Assembly (NCBI GenBank): GCA_029851415.1
Contig: CM056742.1
Coordinates: forward strand, 101,414,976-101,478,975
Length of the DNA stretch: 64,000 nt
Source: Eretmocerus hayati
Lineage: Eukaryota > Arthropoda > Insecta > Hymenoptera > Aphelinidae
Direction of reading: 5' to 3'
Within the stretch, counting starts at the first letter, position 1, and every line of letters starts with the position of its first letter. Below the pieces are notes generated by a model. It was given only the letters and a program-made list of their open reading frames with translations. It did no database searches and had not been told where the DNA came from. This document shows positions 42,823-54,728 of the stretch, in pieces. The translations under genes and the position numbers were made by a program.

Positions 42823-43455
42823 TGAGCAACGAGGTAATACGCGATATGAACAAGAGGTTTTTTTTATACACCTCTTAGAACTTTATTCGAGTCGGGGGGC
42901 TCCGCCCCCCGAGCCCCCTGCCGCCCCTGGACCCCCTTCCGCACCCTCGACGTCTTTCCCGTACCGCCAACCTCCACGGAAAGATTCTCGACCGGGTGGC
43001 TCTGACGCCTCGTTCCACGCTCAGTGCCAAAAACTTGACTATGACATCGTGTGTGGCGAATGGAACGGAATGACGACATACAGGAAACGTGAATCGCTCA
43101 TTTCAATTGAATGAGAAACTCAGTATGAGATAATAATTGTTATTAATTGATTCAAGTCCAGACCGTCAATTTTTTTAAAAATAGCGAAGGGACAGTTTTC
43201 CGCACAGGTTGCATAAAATAGTATAAGCAACGCGGGCGAAAAGTTCCCGCACTCGTGTCCGGAACTGCGCGAGAAAGTCACTTCCTCGCACTCTTTCGAC
43301 TTTCTCGCACGGGTATTATGTTGTTCTCGCAAAGCGAGAACAACAATGATCGTGCGAGAAAGTGGAATCGTGCGAGAACATTACTTTCTCGCACTCTTTC
43401 CGGACACTCGTGCGGGAATCTTCCTGTTCGCCCATGTTGCTTAATGTACTATATT
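42823..43455 (+). repeat. GC-hairpin repeat, + strand copy
   Basis: Begins GAGCAACGAGGTAATACG, like GAGCAACGTGGTAACATA at 32888 in the Helentron insertion. It contains GGGGGGCTCCGCCCCCC at about 42895 and inverted CTCGCAC / GTGCGAG motifs at 43250-43410, and ends CGCCCATGTTGCTTAATGTA. The ORF 42776-43114 lies across it and is not a gene. Confidence 0.65.
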
Positions 43456-46454
43456 ATCGTGGTAACCTTAGCAGAGAGCCTTTGCCTCCTCGACTTGCTG
43501 GCATTAATGGGCCATATTTCTAAATACCGCCGTTGTGACATTTCTAAGAAACAAGTACCTTCAAGCGGGTAAGACTCATTGAAAATGAAGTGAACGCCGA
43601 TAGCAAGGCCTCTGAAATATTCTTAGTGCACTAAATGAGCCATTTTTGTAGGAATAGATGATAGTGCCTTTCTGATCCATCCCGGGGGTTATCCCAGAAA
43701 GTTACTTTTTCATCTTCGCTTATTTTTCCTGTAATCATATAAGACGTATTGTGGATGAGTTCACTGTAAATACCTGTAAATATCATATCATTGAGAAACA
43801 GTACATTTCGATACTACGGTGGAGGAGTAATTGAAAAGTTTTCAAAGAGGAAGGCAACAAAAATTGATGAATTAAATCAGACCTATTCAACTTTGCTATT
43901 CGAAGTTGAACTTCGATTCCACGAGATTACTAGCCCAGTATTGAGTTACGATTTTCTGGGTTTTGATACATTGAGCTTCCATTATTTGAGTTGTAAATAA
44001 CTATTCTTCTTCTTCTTCCCGTTCGTGGCCATGGACTGCAGTCCCCTCCGCCATTACCTGATTTCAGTGAATAACTATGATTGATGAATAGGTAAAAATA
44101 CCGTGATTTGTCAATAAGGTACGGGAATGTGCTCAGCACATTCCATTCGTGGTTATAACTGTAATCCTAGTTGTGATCAGCCAAAGGGTTTGTTAATGTA
44201 TAAACTTGTTGGTGTAATACAATTGTAATTGAAATAATTGTCAATACGAGGTGGAATTGATTAAATAGTACCTAATTCCAACCATTCTGGTTATTAGATG
44301 GAGAAAACTTGAATACAAGAGTTTTCCTACTCATTTTGTTAAGACTGGCAAAGTAGCATAAACTTCTGCAACAAATGATTACCCGAAAGATCTAAGATAT
44401 GCATCCAAAGTGTGTGTGGAAAGCTTCAATATATATTCCTCAAAGATTATCAGAATAAAAGAGTGACTTGTTTTTTTTTGTCGAGTGAAAGTTTCGAACC
44501 ATCTACACTCATTCAGAGCTGGTTACTGTATGAGAATAGTTTCCACAATCAGTGTTTATTCTCACAAGAGCATATAGCTGTCTGCTGTATGATAATTATC
44601 CCTGGATTAATAATTTGTAAGTTGTTCTCAATAATCCAATGTATCTCTTCTAACTTTACTTGTAGAATTGTAGACATTTTTGAATTGTGCAGTTGTGAAT
44701 TTCAGTACACCAGTGATATGATCTAGCATTTAAATTACTGGAGACTAATGTACAAACTAATTTCCATTTGGGAATGTGAACAATTCCTTACTAGAACGAT
44801 GCATTGTCACTATTAGCTCCCAGTCTTCATAACGGGATGTCATCTTTGTATTTTTGGAATGAATTGGTTGGATGAAAGCTCTATTCTCCATAATAATACT
44901 ATAATACTGACTAACAATGGTGGATGGAGAAATTGAGACTTTTCTTGCAGCGCTCAAAGCATTCAGCACCACACGTCGTGATGATTTTTGAGAAGCAATA
45001 ATGTACTGCGTAAAGTGTGCATAGTAGTCCTCATGGAACCAAGTCCTTCCCTCACTTGCAGTGTTTTGAGAATGTCAAATATACTAACATTGGCAGACTT
45101 ACGAAGGTCAACAAATGTTATTATTAAACTCAATCGCTCGAATCGATTCATGTGAAACTTCTCTGAATTCTAATGGTGTTTGAGTTTTCATTGACCACGT
45201 TTCAATTCTAGCCGAATTATAGCAAATTAATTACCACTCGTTGAAATCTTATTGATATCTCTTGATTCTCTCTGATTTCAAGCAACGAGTGAAGAATCAG
45301 TAATATTTCAATGGATAGTGTGATAAATATTCACTGATTACAGCTTACGTTTGAACCATACGTCTCAGCTAATATCATCTTCATTCAAAAACTCAGCACA
45401 TGGAAATTGTTATGGATGATCTATCCAATTCACTCAGTATTCACCAAATATCGATAGAGAGAGCATAGATGAGCTCCTCTATGAATCTACTCCTCATTGT
45501 GCAACTCTTGAGATCAGAGCTATACATCAAATCCACAATACACCCCTACAATTTAAACGATTTACTGGGTTATTGATGAGTTGTGATCGCAAGGGACGGG
45601 CGAGGTTTTTCTGTTCTGTTATGCTTCACGACCTTGTAATAATCCTGTCGACAGGTGGATTTTCACTGTTCAGCTGTGAGAGCACAGCGCCGCTTGTATA
45701 GCCCCAAACTCGGTGGTGACTGCGCACAGCTGTACAGTCATGCACTGTGATTTCCCAAGCGCGTTGTCAACTAACAGTGTTTGCCACTGGATAAAAATCC
45801 GACCAGGACCGAACCGTGTTTTCCCACAGAAATTTTCTACAGTGTATGAACATGGCTAAAATTTTCAATGATATTGCGGAATCGCGATGTAAACAAATCC
45901 GACCGTGCAGCAGACGGATATTCCCTCCTCCTCGTTCTCTCCAGGCGTCCAGGTCTGGCTCTCTCTCCCTCTCTCGTAGCATGTTGATGGTTGACTCAAC
46001 AGCTCTCATATCGGAACTACGTTCAAGCTCTAATGAAAGTCGAAGTTGCGTTCAGCTCTCAAGAAACTCGAATGGATGAATTTTGGGAGGTGGTGGAAAT
46101 TGGAGAAGCGATATAAAAGCCCCAGATGTCAGAATCGGAAAATTGATGACACCAACAGCGAGTCCTCAGTCAAATAGCCCCCAATAGTGGGGGCGGAGAT
46201 GTTCATGCACCCAGAAGTGAGTAATAAGTGAGTCGGAAAGAAAGTGTGAGGTCAGAAAACCCCCAATTCAAAGAATATAAGGCACAACGCATCGCTCAAT
46301 TCTTTGTCTGCTCATACTCGGCAGCGAGGGGCTGTCGTGCCTCTTGATACCTACGCGATCAGTTTCGAGCTCCCCAATTACCCCGAAAGATGTCGATGGA
46401 ATTTAAACAACAGTTAATCTTCAGCTTTTACCGTAATAAATGATGTGTAAAAAA
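43456..46454. other. Long stretch without a recognised gene
   Basis: AT-rich; only short open frames without motifs. A 21 bp palindrome (GGAATGTGCT-C-AGCACATTCC) lies at 44123-44143. A TATA-like GAATATAAGG at about 46275 followed by TCGCTCAATTC could be a core promoter, but no downstream gene supports it. Confidence 0.3.
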
Positions 46455-47270
46455 TTGTATCTACCATGAGTTCCTCGATGGGGAACACCAAAGACAACGT
46501 ATTATACCAGAACAGAATCCTATGGTGCTCAAAATTTTGCATAGAGTCCCGAAAAGCGACAATTTGATGAGAAATGAAAAAATAGAATTACTCAAAAACA
46601 TAAATTCGTATCCCTTGGACTTCTGTTTTAGAGTACTTTGAATGATGCCAAAGATGATGCATTTGCTCCGGTTGGTGCTCAACATTCGTGGGCTGCATTA
46701 AAAAAAATTTTCTGGGAAATGATTCTAAAAGCCAATTCATCGTTGAAATTTGGTATCAGCTATTGCAGGAAGGTCGATTCCCTCTGCGAAGAGTATCGTG
46801 ATCCCATAAAAGTGTCCCAAGGTAATCAATTTAGGGATCTATCGTTGATAGCTGTAATGACTCAAAAAGGGGATTTAGCGATAGATCCCGAATTCAATCA
46901 TCTTGGGACTTTTTCATGAAACTCTCAGCAGAGGGACCAGACCTTCCCACTATAGTTGTTACCGAATTTCAACAATAATCTGGTTTCCAAGATTTTTTCC
47001 TAGAGGATTATCCCTAGCACCTCTCACGAACCTTTAGCGCTCACCGGAGCAAATACATCATGTTTTGCCATCATTAAAAGTATTCCCGAGAAAAAATTCA
47101 AAGGAATATGAATTTATGTTTTTGAGTAATTGAATTTTCCCATTTTCCGTCAAATTGTCGCATTTTGGGACTCCATGCAGAATTTTGAGAATCATAGGAT
47201 CCTATTCTAATAGAATACGTTGTGATTGATATTCCCCATCGAATTCCATCTCAAAGGACTCATTAGAAGC
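46455..47270. repeat. Long hairpin (~0.8 kb palindrome)
   Basis: Left arm about 46455-46850 pairs with right arm about 46875-47270. Landmarks: CGATGGGGAA (46473) with TTCCCCATCG (47231); ATTACTCAAAAACATAAATT (46588) with its complement near 47118; GGGATCTATCG near 46832 with CGATAGATCCC near 46878. Only about 25 bp separate the arms. Identity is roughly four in five. It is either a palindromic element or a locus able to make long hairpin RNA. Confidence 0.75.
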
Positions 47271-50200
47271 GAAGTTGTCGAGCTTTCACCAATCCCAGAA
47301 TGCCAATCTCAATTCTCGTCCTCGAAGTGGAAATTTGCTTAGCTTCGATGCAAAGTCGATCAGGGCTGAACAAAAAAACACGTTTCACCTCATTCTAGCT
47401 CTAGAATCATTCCTTTCATCGCCGAGTGGATCTAATTTCTTGACCTCACTTCATCGGACGGTTTTAACTAGAATAGCCCACATGTTAATTATAAAGTCCC
47501 TTCCATTTTCTCTAGATCTATCGACTGTCGCTGACCGGTTTTTTGATAACGCCTCAGAAAATTACTACAACCCCATCATTCGAGCTCTCTCACCTTATTT
47601 GTGTGTATGTGTCTATGTATGTTGTTTTCTATGGCTCAGAAAAACTCCTCACTGTTTCCACCAATCCCCTTGAAATGTTTCAAACGTTTTCTGTGACATC
47701 TGTGAAGCGGAACGCTATTTTCTTGACACCCCCCGATCATCATTCGTTGAATTGTGAAATTATTTCTGAGGAATCGTTATTTTCCCATATCTTGGGAACT
47801 ACTTCTAATTTTTTCTCCTGCTTCGGAGAATATGAGTCGTTCAGTATAAGAGTTTTTAAGGTGCTGAAACGATTGGTTAATACAGAATTCTAATTTCTTC
47901 CCACTTTGTTCTAGCTCTGCTGTACCCCTTTTCACATTGGTCTCTGAGACCATTAGAATGACGTTCTAACAGAAATCTATATGAACCAATCGATCCCGCA
48001 CCTCAAAAAACATCGAAATTTCATCTCTGGAAAGTTTTTTAATAAGAGGGAGGAAGTACAAATCATCCGTAAGATATGTTTTTCCAATGAAAACTGAGAA
48101 TTTCTCATGAAAGAGTTTATAAGTCAGAGAATGCTTTTCGGAGAATGCTCAAATTTCACTGGCCTCGTGATGAGAGTCTTGGGAATGCACCCGCGGGATC
48201 TCAGGATAATCTGTTGAAGCGTTTTAGATATTTTGCGTTACATATGAGGCCATATTATTCTGGATTCTTTGTCTGCGACGACCTATCACCTCCTTTTCAG
48301 TTTAGTTGACTCTCTACGAAAATTTCGTATCAAGCAATCGATTCAAAATGTCAAGATACATCTACATCATGCCCACACTTATTTTTAAGTTAGCAGGAGG
48401 AAGTAAAAATGTTTTCCAAGGTGTGCTTTGTTGTAAAAAGATTCGAAATTTGGCATGAAAAAATTCACAAGTCCAATAATGATATCCATCGGGGCAAGTC
48501 CAAAAACCAGTGGCACTATTGCTGGATCGTTCGGAATATATCCTCGAATTTCCACGCAGGTTTGTACAAGTGCATCAGATGTTTCGTGTCTTATGAGAGG
48601 CGATGTTAAGGCTGTTCACTAGACTCACTCTGTTTACCTGTATTGACAGGAGCCAGACGTTATGTCTGGTCTCCAGCACAAAATCTCTCGATATATGGGC
48701 CAATCTCAGAATTTGGGCGATTTTGATGTCCTGACTCGAGGAACGTTCTGACAATCGTACTCTGCATTATTTCGTGTTCTACGTTGGAAAGTTCCAAAGA
48801 TCACCCCATAATTGATGGTATATAAAACTTTTCGAGCTCGTAGTTAGCTAAAGATAAGCGCAGAAGCATTTACCTTTCGCGTGAATCGCAAATTCCGCAT
48901 GTCCCGCTCAGAATCTCGCGCATGGCTTAGCTCGTAGCTTTTGGCGCGATTGACCAATCATCCTATAGGTCTGGGAAATGATCGATTAGGTATCCATCAA
49001 CCATATGCTGTGAGCCTGAGACTGTGCCTATTACTGTGTAAGAGTGGTGACTCCTTGAGTGAGTGTCCGACAATTTCCTGATTTTTTTGATATCGCTACT
49101 GCAAATGATGTGGTGGTTGGTGCGATCGAAAATTCATCTCTTTCGCAATGGTATCTTGTTCTTTGAGCCAAGACCCACAAATCTAGTTCAGTCACAGAGG
49201 TGTGCTACACACACAAGTGAAATGCAAGACTGAACAAGAAAATGTTGTCCTACGTGATTTGGTCCAAAAAAGCGTTTTACGCGTGGCACATGGAGGTACT
49301 AGCTTCAAAAGAGTTGGAACTGCGTGTGATCCATCCTTCACACTCAAAAACATGTGTCTGAGAACCGCACCGATCGTTCAATGAAGCTGCGATAATGCGA
49401 AGCTTACGAAAATCAATCATACAAAAATGCGATTTCTAGTAAGTGAAATATCTATGTCTAATGCTACTGGGATTACATGGGGTTACTCTAGAGTACCCAA
49501 ACTATCATAATACCCATTTTCTCCCCTTCAGATATCATATGATCCAGAACTAAGATCCAAATTTGGGCAAATGAAAGGTGCCTTGCCTATGCTTATACAT
49601 GGGGACTCTTGTTTTCTGTCCAGAGTACGAGGTGCGATGCTCCAAAGTGGATTACACGAATATGTCGTTATCTTTTAGGGACTCAAACACCCGGACAAAA
49701 TGTCCACAGTGTGCGGCTATTTCGAAATTTTCTTAATTCCGCAGCTGAAAATCGCCCAAATTCTGAGATTCGCCCATATACCATGATGATGTCAAGAATA
49801 ACAAAAGCTAAGCCAGATGAGGTCCACGAAACTTTGTTGATGAAACGTCGTAATACAATTTCCATCACGAAATTTTGGGAATTGATTTAATTCCCCACTT
49901 TCCTTCAAGATCGATAAGACACCAACTCCAAAACTTATCATCAAGGACAAATTATCTCCAATATCTCTCATGTTATGGCTGTTCCTTCGGCTATCTCTAT
50001 ATATACTTGCTTCCCCCATCCAAAAAGCGTTCTAGCAAAAGTTGCGTATCGATCAATCGATTCAGAACCTCAAAAGACGTTCTTGTCAAAATCCTCCATA
50101 TTTCTAGAGCGGACTTAGAGGAGTACAAAGCATCTATGAGGAATTTTTTCCCTCGGAATTTTGGGAATTCTCAGAAAGAGAGATACTGAATCTGATGAAG

Positions 50201-50333
50201 GAGAACTGATTTATTATTGGAAAAGATTGGAGATTTCCTGATCAAGATTTGGTTTTAATAAATGTGTGATTGTGGAAACGAATGAAGTTATTTCCATTAT
50301 AATGAAAAATCATGATATTTCAAATCTCAGATA
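47271..50333. other. Long stretch without a recognised gene
   Basis: No ORF has a known motif. A ~35 bp inverted repeat links 48692-48727 and 49747-49781 (GAATTTGGGCGATTTT and its complement), possibly the ends of an old ~1.1 kb element. A TATA-like TATATAAAAC is at 48820. Otherwise nothing supported. Confidence 0.3.
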
Positions 50334-51555
50334 AGGTAAAAGCACCAGTTTCTGGACACCGCGCGAAAAAGCGCCTATTCCTGGACAGTGAGTTTGTCAC
50401 GCGATTATAATCACAACAAACGACAAATCCTCGTTAATGATATGTGATTCTTAGCCCAAGTGCTTTATCTATGGTCAGATAAGTATCTTGGTGAGTCGGA
50501 TAGACGAGAAACGTGGTAGAAGAATATTTTCGTGATGGTCCAAAACGGCAGTCTCCCGCAGCATGAAATCGTACGCTCGCGAGCCTTCGATGCGGCTCAC
50601 TCCGAAACTTGGGGCATGCTCTAAAATGATGTGAATACAACAACTCCGTCCGGTTTTTTTAGCATTCGTTTGTAAACACCGTGAATTTCAGTTTCTTAAT
50701 AGTTTTGGTGGAATATATCTATTTATTTTCGAGAATTTAAGTGTCCAGGATTAGGTGCCGTATTGGGCTGATTTTCCTATAGTTGGACACTGTATTCTTG
50801 TATCAAATCGACCATTTTTTCGATAAAAACGCCCGAGAAAGTGGATGTTATTGTTGCGGAGTATTCAAAGTTCATCAATTATTGGGTGGTATACCGTGAT
50901 TATTGTGTTCAGTGGATTTTCTCTCTCAAGTGAATTCTAACCTCAAAGTACGCAGGCCTACATGCTGTTACATAGGTATGCCGTGGGTGACTCGTACTGC
51001 AGTGTTGTTGGGCTTCTATACTCAGCAAAATTGTATCAGAATTGAGCACATATTCACCTAAAATCGCGATACTAGCATTACTGATATCTCACACTTTAGA
51101 TTTTTATTAAAATATAGCAAAACATATACACAAACATGAGATTTGATGCCCGTCCATTTCGAGTATATTGACGTCGATTATTACTTTCAGGACTCTTTAG
51201 AATCATTCAAGAGGCAAGTTCTGATCTACTTGCGACTCTCTGCTCAAGAATTTTGCACAACATATCATTTTAGCACCTGAAATTCACTGTCCAGATATAG
51301 GTTCCCGGTGTCCAGAATTAGGTTTCTTTCGATAACCCCTGTCCAAGAATAGGTGGAATTCAAGTCGTCTCGTTTTTAATCTCTCCCGACGATAATTTTG
51401 GGGTTTTTGAAACGAAACAAATTGGAAATGAAACAATTTCACCTACAGTAAACATGAGAATCACTGGTTGGTACGAAAAATGTTATTATAGTACCATTAG
51501 AACGATAAAATAGCGACGTCCCCAAATAGCTGTCCAGAAACTGGTGCTTTTACCT
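50334..51555. mobile_element. Non-autonomous TIR transposon, 1222 bp, TA-flanked
   Basis: A perfect 25 bp terminal inverted repeat (starting AGGTAAAAGCACCAGTTTCT) at 50334-50358 and 51531-51555, with TA on both outer sides (50332-50333 and 51556-51557), as for Tc1/mariner-type insertions. Variants of TGTCCAG-A/G-ATTAGGT recur inside both ends (about 50372, 50741, 51288, 51309, 51341), a probable set of subterminal binding sites. No transposase ORF. Confidence 0.8.
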
Positions 51556-51759
51556 TACTCGATGAATGAGGTGTTGATTTGATAAAATGGTTCGAGGAAG
51601 CATCCCGTTGATCTCTTATAGCAGCGTATTTTTCGATCATTTCGAAGAGATTGTTTCATACCGAATTTTGATGGTGACCTCCATTTCGTTGAGAAAAACT
51701 TACCCATTTTCCTGCTTTTGTGACTTGGAAACTCTTAGGCACTCTCATCCATTTCTTTG
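51556..51759. other. Spacer, nothing recognised
   Basis: No feature seen between the two transposons. Confidence 0.3.
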
Positions 51760-53294
51760 AAAGGAGCTGTTGCAAATAAGGCCAAATCTGCTCCAGAGAA
51801 TTGGGACTCCAGGTTGCACTGAAATGCGTGTTTTGGGTGTCTGAATATGCATATGAATTTTTTCCGCGTCAAACCAAAGCGTCTCCCAGTAGTGGGCAAA
51901 AAGGTGTCCCATTTAAAATACGCGTGGAACGCACCTCCTAGCGTCCCTCTCAAAATTGGCCCAATGGACTATAACGGCTCCAATGAGGATTTGTTCTTGA
52001 ACGGAAAATACAACTTTTAGGGGTTTTTTCATGGACGGGAAATGATGTGCTGGTACCGAAAAACCACTTGAGAGATAGAAAATGCGGATCTTCCACGCGA
52101 AAACCGGGGAATACTCGAACGGAGTGGGATTAATCGAAAAGTTGCAGAGGACCAAAGTTGTAGATTATGTTCTAAGCTTCCATTTGGCATCGGTTTTTCA
52201 TGCATGTATTGGTTGGGGGTTCCCAAAAAACGACCAAAAGTCGTAAAAAACCATATTTATTGGATTTCTTGGCGATCTCGGGGTAAAAATGGACTGACAA
52301 ACTATCATATCTTGTAGATCTCATCAAAATACACATTTTTGGTTCTCATAATTTTTTCGAAAAAACGCACCAGATTCGAGTTTATAGCGAAAAAGTGCCG
52401 AAAATAGGCACTCTCCAACGTTCTCACGCAAAATATTCGAAAAACGCAAATTGAAACCCTATATAATAATTGCGTGAAAAGTTGCCCTTTTTTGTGTACT
52501 TTGATATGAAAAAAAAATTCATAGCGTTCCGATGTTCCTGCTTCGAGGAATATGCATTTTTATGCCAGATAACAAGTTTGAGTGGATAAATTTATGGTTC
52601 CAGCATGCTATATGCAATTCTACGTCAATGAGTCATACAACTACATCAATCGGACATGCAAAATCACCAATTTTCATCCATGATCACCGTTCAGAGCCCT
52701 AGAATATCCCGGAAACTAGGCACATCCATCAAAATTCTCCGGTGCTATTGGAATTCCTCATTTGTCAAGGCCCAACACTGGCAAGCTTGCACGCACATGG
52801 GTTCCCCGGAAGTCGCAGCTGCCAAAATCTGTTGATATTGTGTGAATTCGTACGTTGGTAGATGTGAATCCCCGATTCAAACCTTCTACCTCTAAAAAAA
52901 TCGCAAATAGCCCAAAAATCATAATACCTCGAGTCACTCGCAACAGAGGCTCAAACGATTTCTTCAATATGCACATTCCTGGATACGCATCCGTGGTCCT
53001 CATAATTTTGGCGGGTTCCAAAAAATCAGATATTATAGCGAGATATGTCTTAAGAGGGCTCCTTTCTTTCTCAAAATCAAAGCTCTCCAAATAATCAAAT
53101 GGGAACCATATGCCATCTCGTCAGGGAGAGAGAATTGACGTTTCTCGTTCTTCTCAGAATAAAGGAGTCCTTTCTAATGTTATTTGCATCAACTTGTGAT
53201 ATCAATCCAAGCCATAGAGTATGAGTTCTCATAAATGGTTATTTTCGTAGTCTCGTACACTACAATATTCTCATAGTTGGAAAAAGTTTTGAGA

Positions 53295-53298
53295 AAGA
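53295..53298. repeat. Target site duplication, left (AAGA)
   Basis: The last bases shared with the empty site at 63115 before the element begins TCCGCGAGG. The matching AAGA lies at 57800-57803. Confidence 0.7.
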
Positions 53299-53534
53299 TC
53301 CGCGAGGTGTCGCATGTGATAGTTCATACTTTCATTTAGTCAACAACATACAATCCTTTATCGGATGAAATATTATATTCTAATTTGAAATAAATGTGGC
53401 CAGTGGTCCGTCTGTGTGATATATTCCATCTTTTCAAACAAACATACAAATTGCACCGAGGATCTTCAAGATAGAACCAGATTCGCAGACCTAACCTACA
53501 AAACGAACCCGTCAAACAATTTCCATCAGTCACA

Positions 53535-54728
53535 ATGGGCAAGGATTTAAAACTATTCAAAGTTCGTGAAGGTGAAAAAATCTATTGTGTTTCCTGCCCA
53601 AATAAAGGTCCATTAAAAGAATTGTATGCCAAATGCGAAAGATGCTCAAGTACGTATCACCCGTCATGTGCAGAACGTGCAGAAATGAGAGAAGATGGCT
53701 CATTCCGCAGATGCTGTCTAGATGATGATAATAATAGCACAGGCAATGGAAGCAAAACACTTATTGACGATGGAAATAATGATTTAGTTGATGATGAAAG
53801 CAAGAGTGGAGATTTGAGTGAAACTGAGAGTGAAGTGAGTACAACTAGCTCAAAGAATAAGAAAGAAAATGATACAAGTGATGATCTACTAGTACAAATA
53901 CATAAACTCATCAAAAATGAGCTTAAGAAGAGCACAAGAAACATAAATGACAATATTGATACTAAAACACAAGCTATTTCCTCTAAATTAGATTGTTTGA
54001 ATGCAAGAGTCGATAGTATGGAGAGTGAAATCCAAGACCTAAATTCCAGAATAACAGTGATAGAATCAGCAAAACAAAATCAAGAGTGGGAGATGAGTGA
54101 CAATTTGATTAGTGAACTTAAGGAACGTATTTACAGGGAAAAAAACATCATTGTATTTGGAATACAAGAGTCGAATGACCCTATGTATCTATCACAAGTT
54201 CTCCAAAACATGCTCCAAAATGCTCCTTTCAACACTCAAGATATACGTTTCTTTAGGATTGGCAATCAAGATAGTGAAAGATGTAGACCAGTTAAAATCA
54301 TTCTTCAGCAGGCAGAACATGCTAAATGGATCCTACGCAGTCAGAAAAGAATCTGCACTGGCAACATCCGTTGCACTTCTGACAAGACACCAGCTCAACA
54401 ACAAATTATTCACTCTCTCATGCAAAAGCTAGAAGAAAGGAAAAAAAATGGTGAAAGTGATATCATGATCAAGTATATAAACGGTTCTCCTACAATTGTC
54501 AAAGTTTCAGGCTACAATGCTCCTGGTGGTTCTAGTCTACAATCTGCGTCACAGATGAATAGCTTCCCAAGTACTTCACATCATCACCAAAAAGTAAATG
54601 CTGGAGGCACTCACAGTAGTCAACAGCGTGGGAGTAACAGCAAGAGACACAGGAATAACAATCATAATAAGACTCATCACCAGTCAAAAAACCATCAGCC
54701 GAACTTATCATATACTCTCAGAATGTAG
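53535..54728 (+). CDS. ORF1: PHD-like zinc finger, coiled coil, RRM-like domain
   Basis: 397 codons from an ATG in good context (CACAATGGG). Residues 18-62 have CVSCPN, KCERC, YHPSCAE and a final CC, a PHD-like C4HC3 arrangement found in ORF1 of several CR1-group elements. An acidic, Ser-rich linker follows, then a coiled coil (about residues 110-195), then KNIIVFGIQES, RFFRIG and RPVKIILQQAEHAKWILRS, which follow the RRM-like fold of L1-type ORF1 proteins. The tail is Asn/His/Ser-rich. The product would bind the element RNA as nucleic-acid chaperone in the ribonucleoprotein. It overlaps the start of the ORF2 frame. Confidence 0.85.
   Translation: MGKDLKLFKVREGEKIYCVSCPNKGPLKELYAKCERCSSTYHPSCAERAEMREDGSFRRCCLDDDNNSTGNGSKTLIDDGNNDLVDDESKSGDLSETESEVSTTSSKNKKENDTSDDLLVQIHKLIKNELKKSTRNINDNIDTKTQAISSKLDCLNARVDSMESEIQDLNSRITVIESAKQNQEWEMSDNLISELKERIYREKNIIVFGIQESNDPMYLSQVLQNMLQNAPFNTQDIRFFRIGNQDSERCRPVKIILQQAEHAKWILRSQKRICTGNIRCTSDKTPAQQQIIHSLMQKLEERKKNGESDIMIKYINGSPTIVKVSGYNAPGGSSLQSASQMNSFPSTSHHHQKVNAGGTHSSQQRGSNSKRHRNNNHNKTHHQSKNHQPNLSYTLRM

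Noticed and set aside
42776..43114. Pro-rich 112 codon ORF
   Set aside because: Lies across the GC-hairpin repeat; its proline run is the translated C-rich part of the repeat.
46270..46330. TATA-like core promoter
   Set aside because: No downstream coding sequence; AT-rich DNA gives such matches by chance.
51735..52226. Short ORFs resembling each other at 51735-52226, 58323-58820 and 62121-62321
   Set aside because: They are copies of the foldback arm, not a gene family; no motif and both strands are open.
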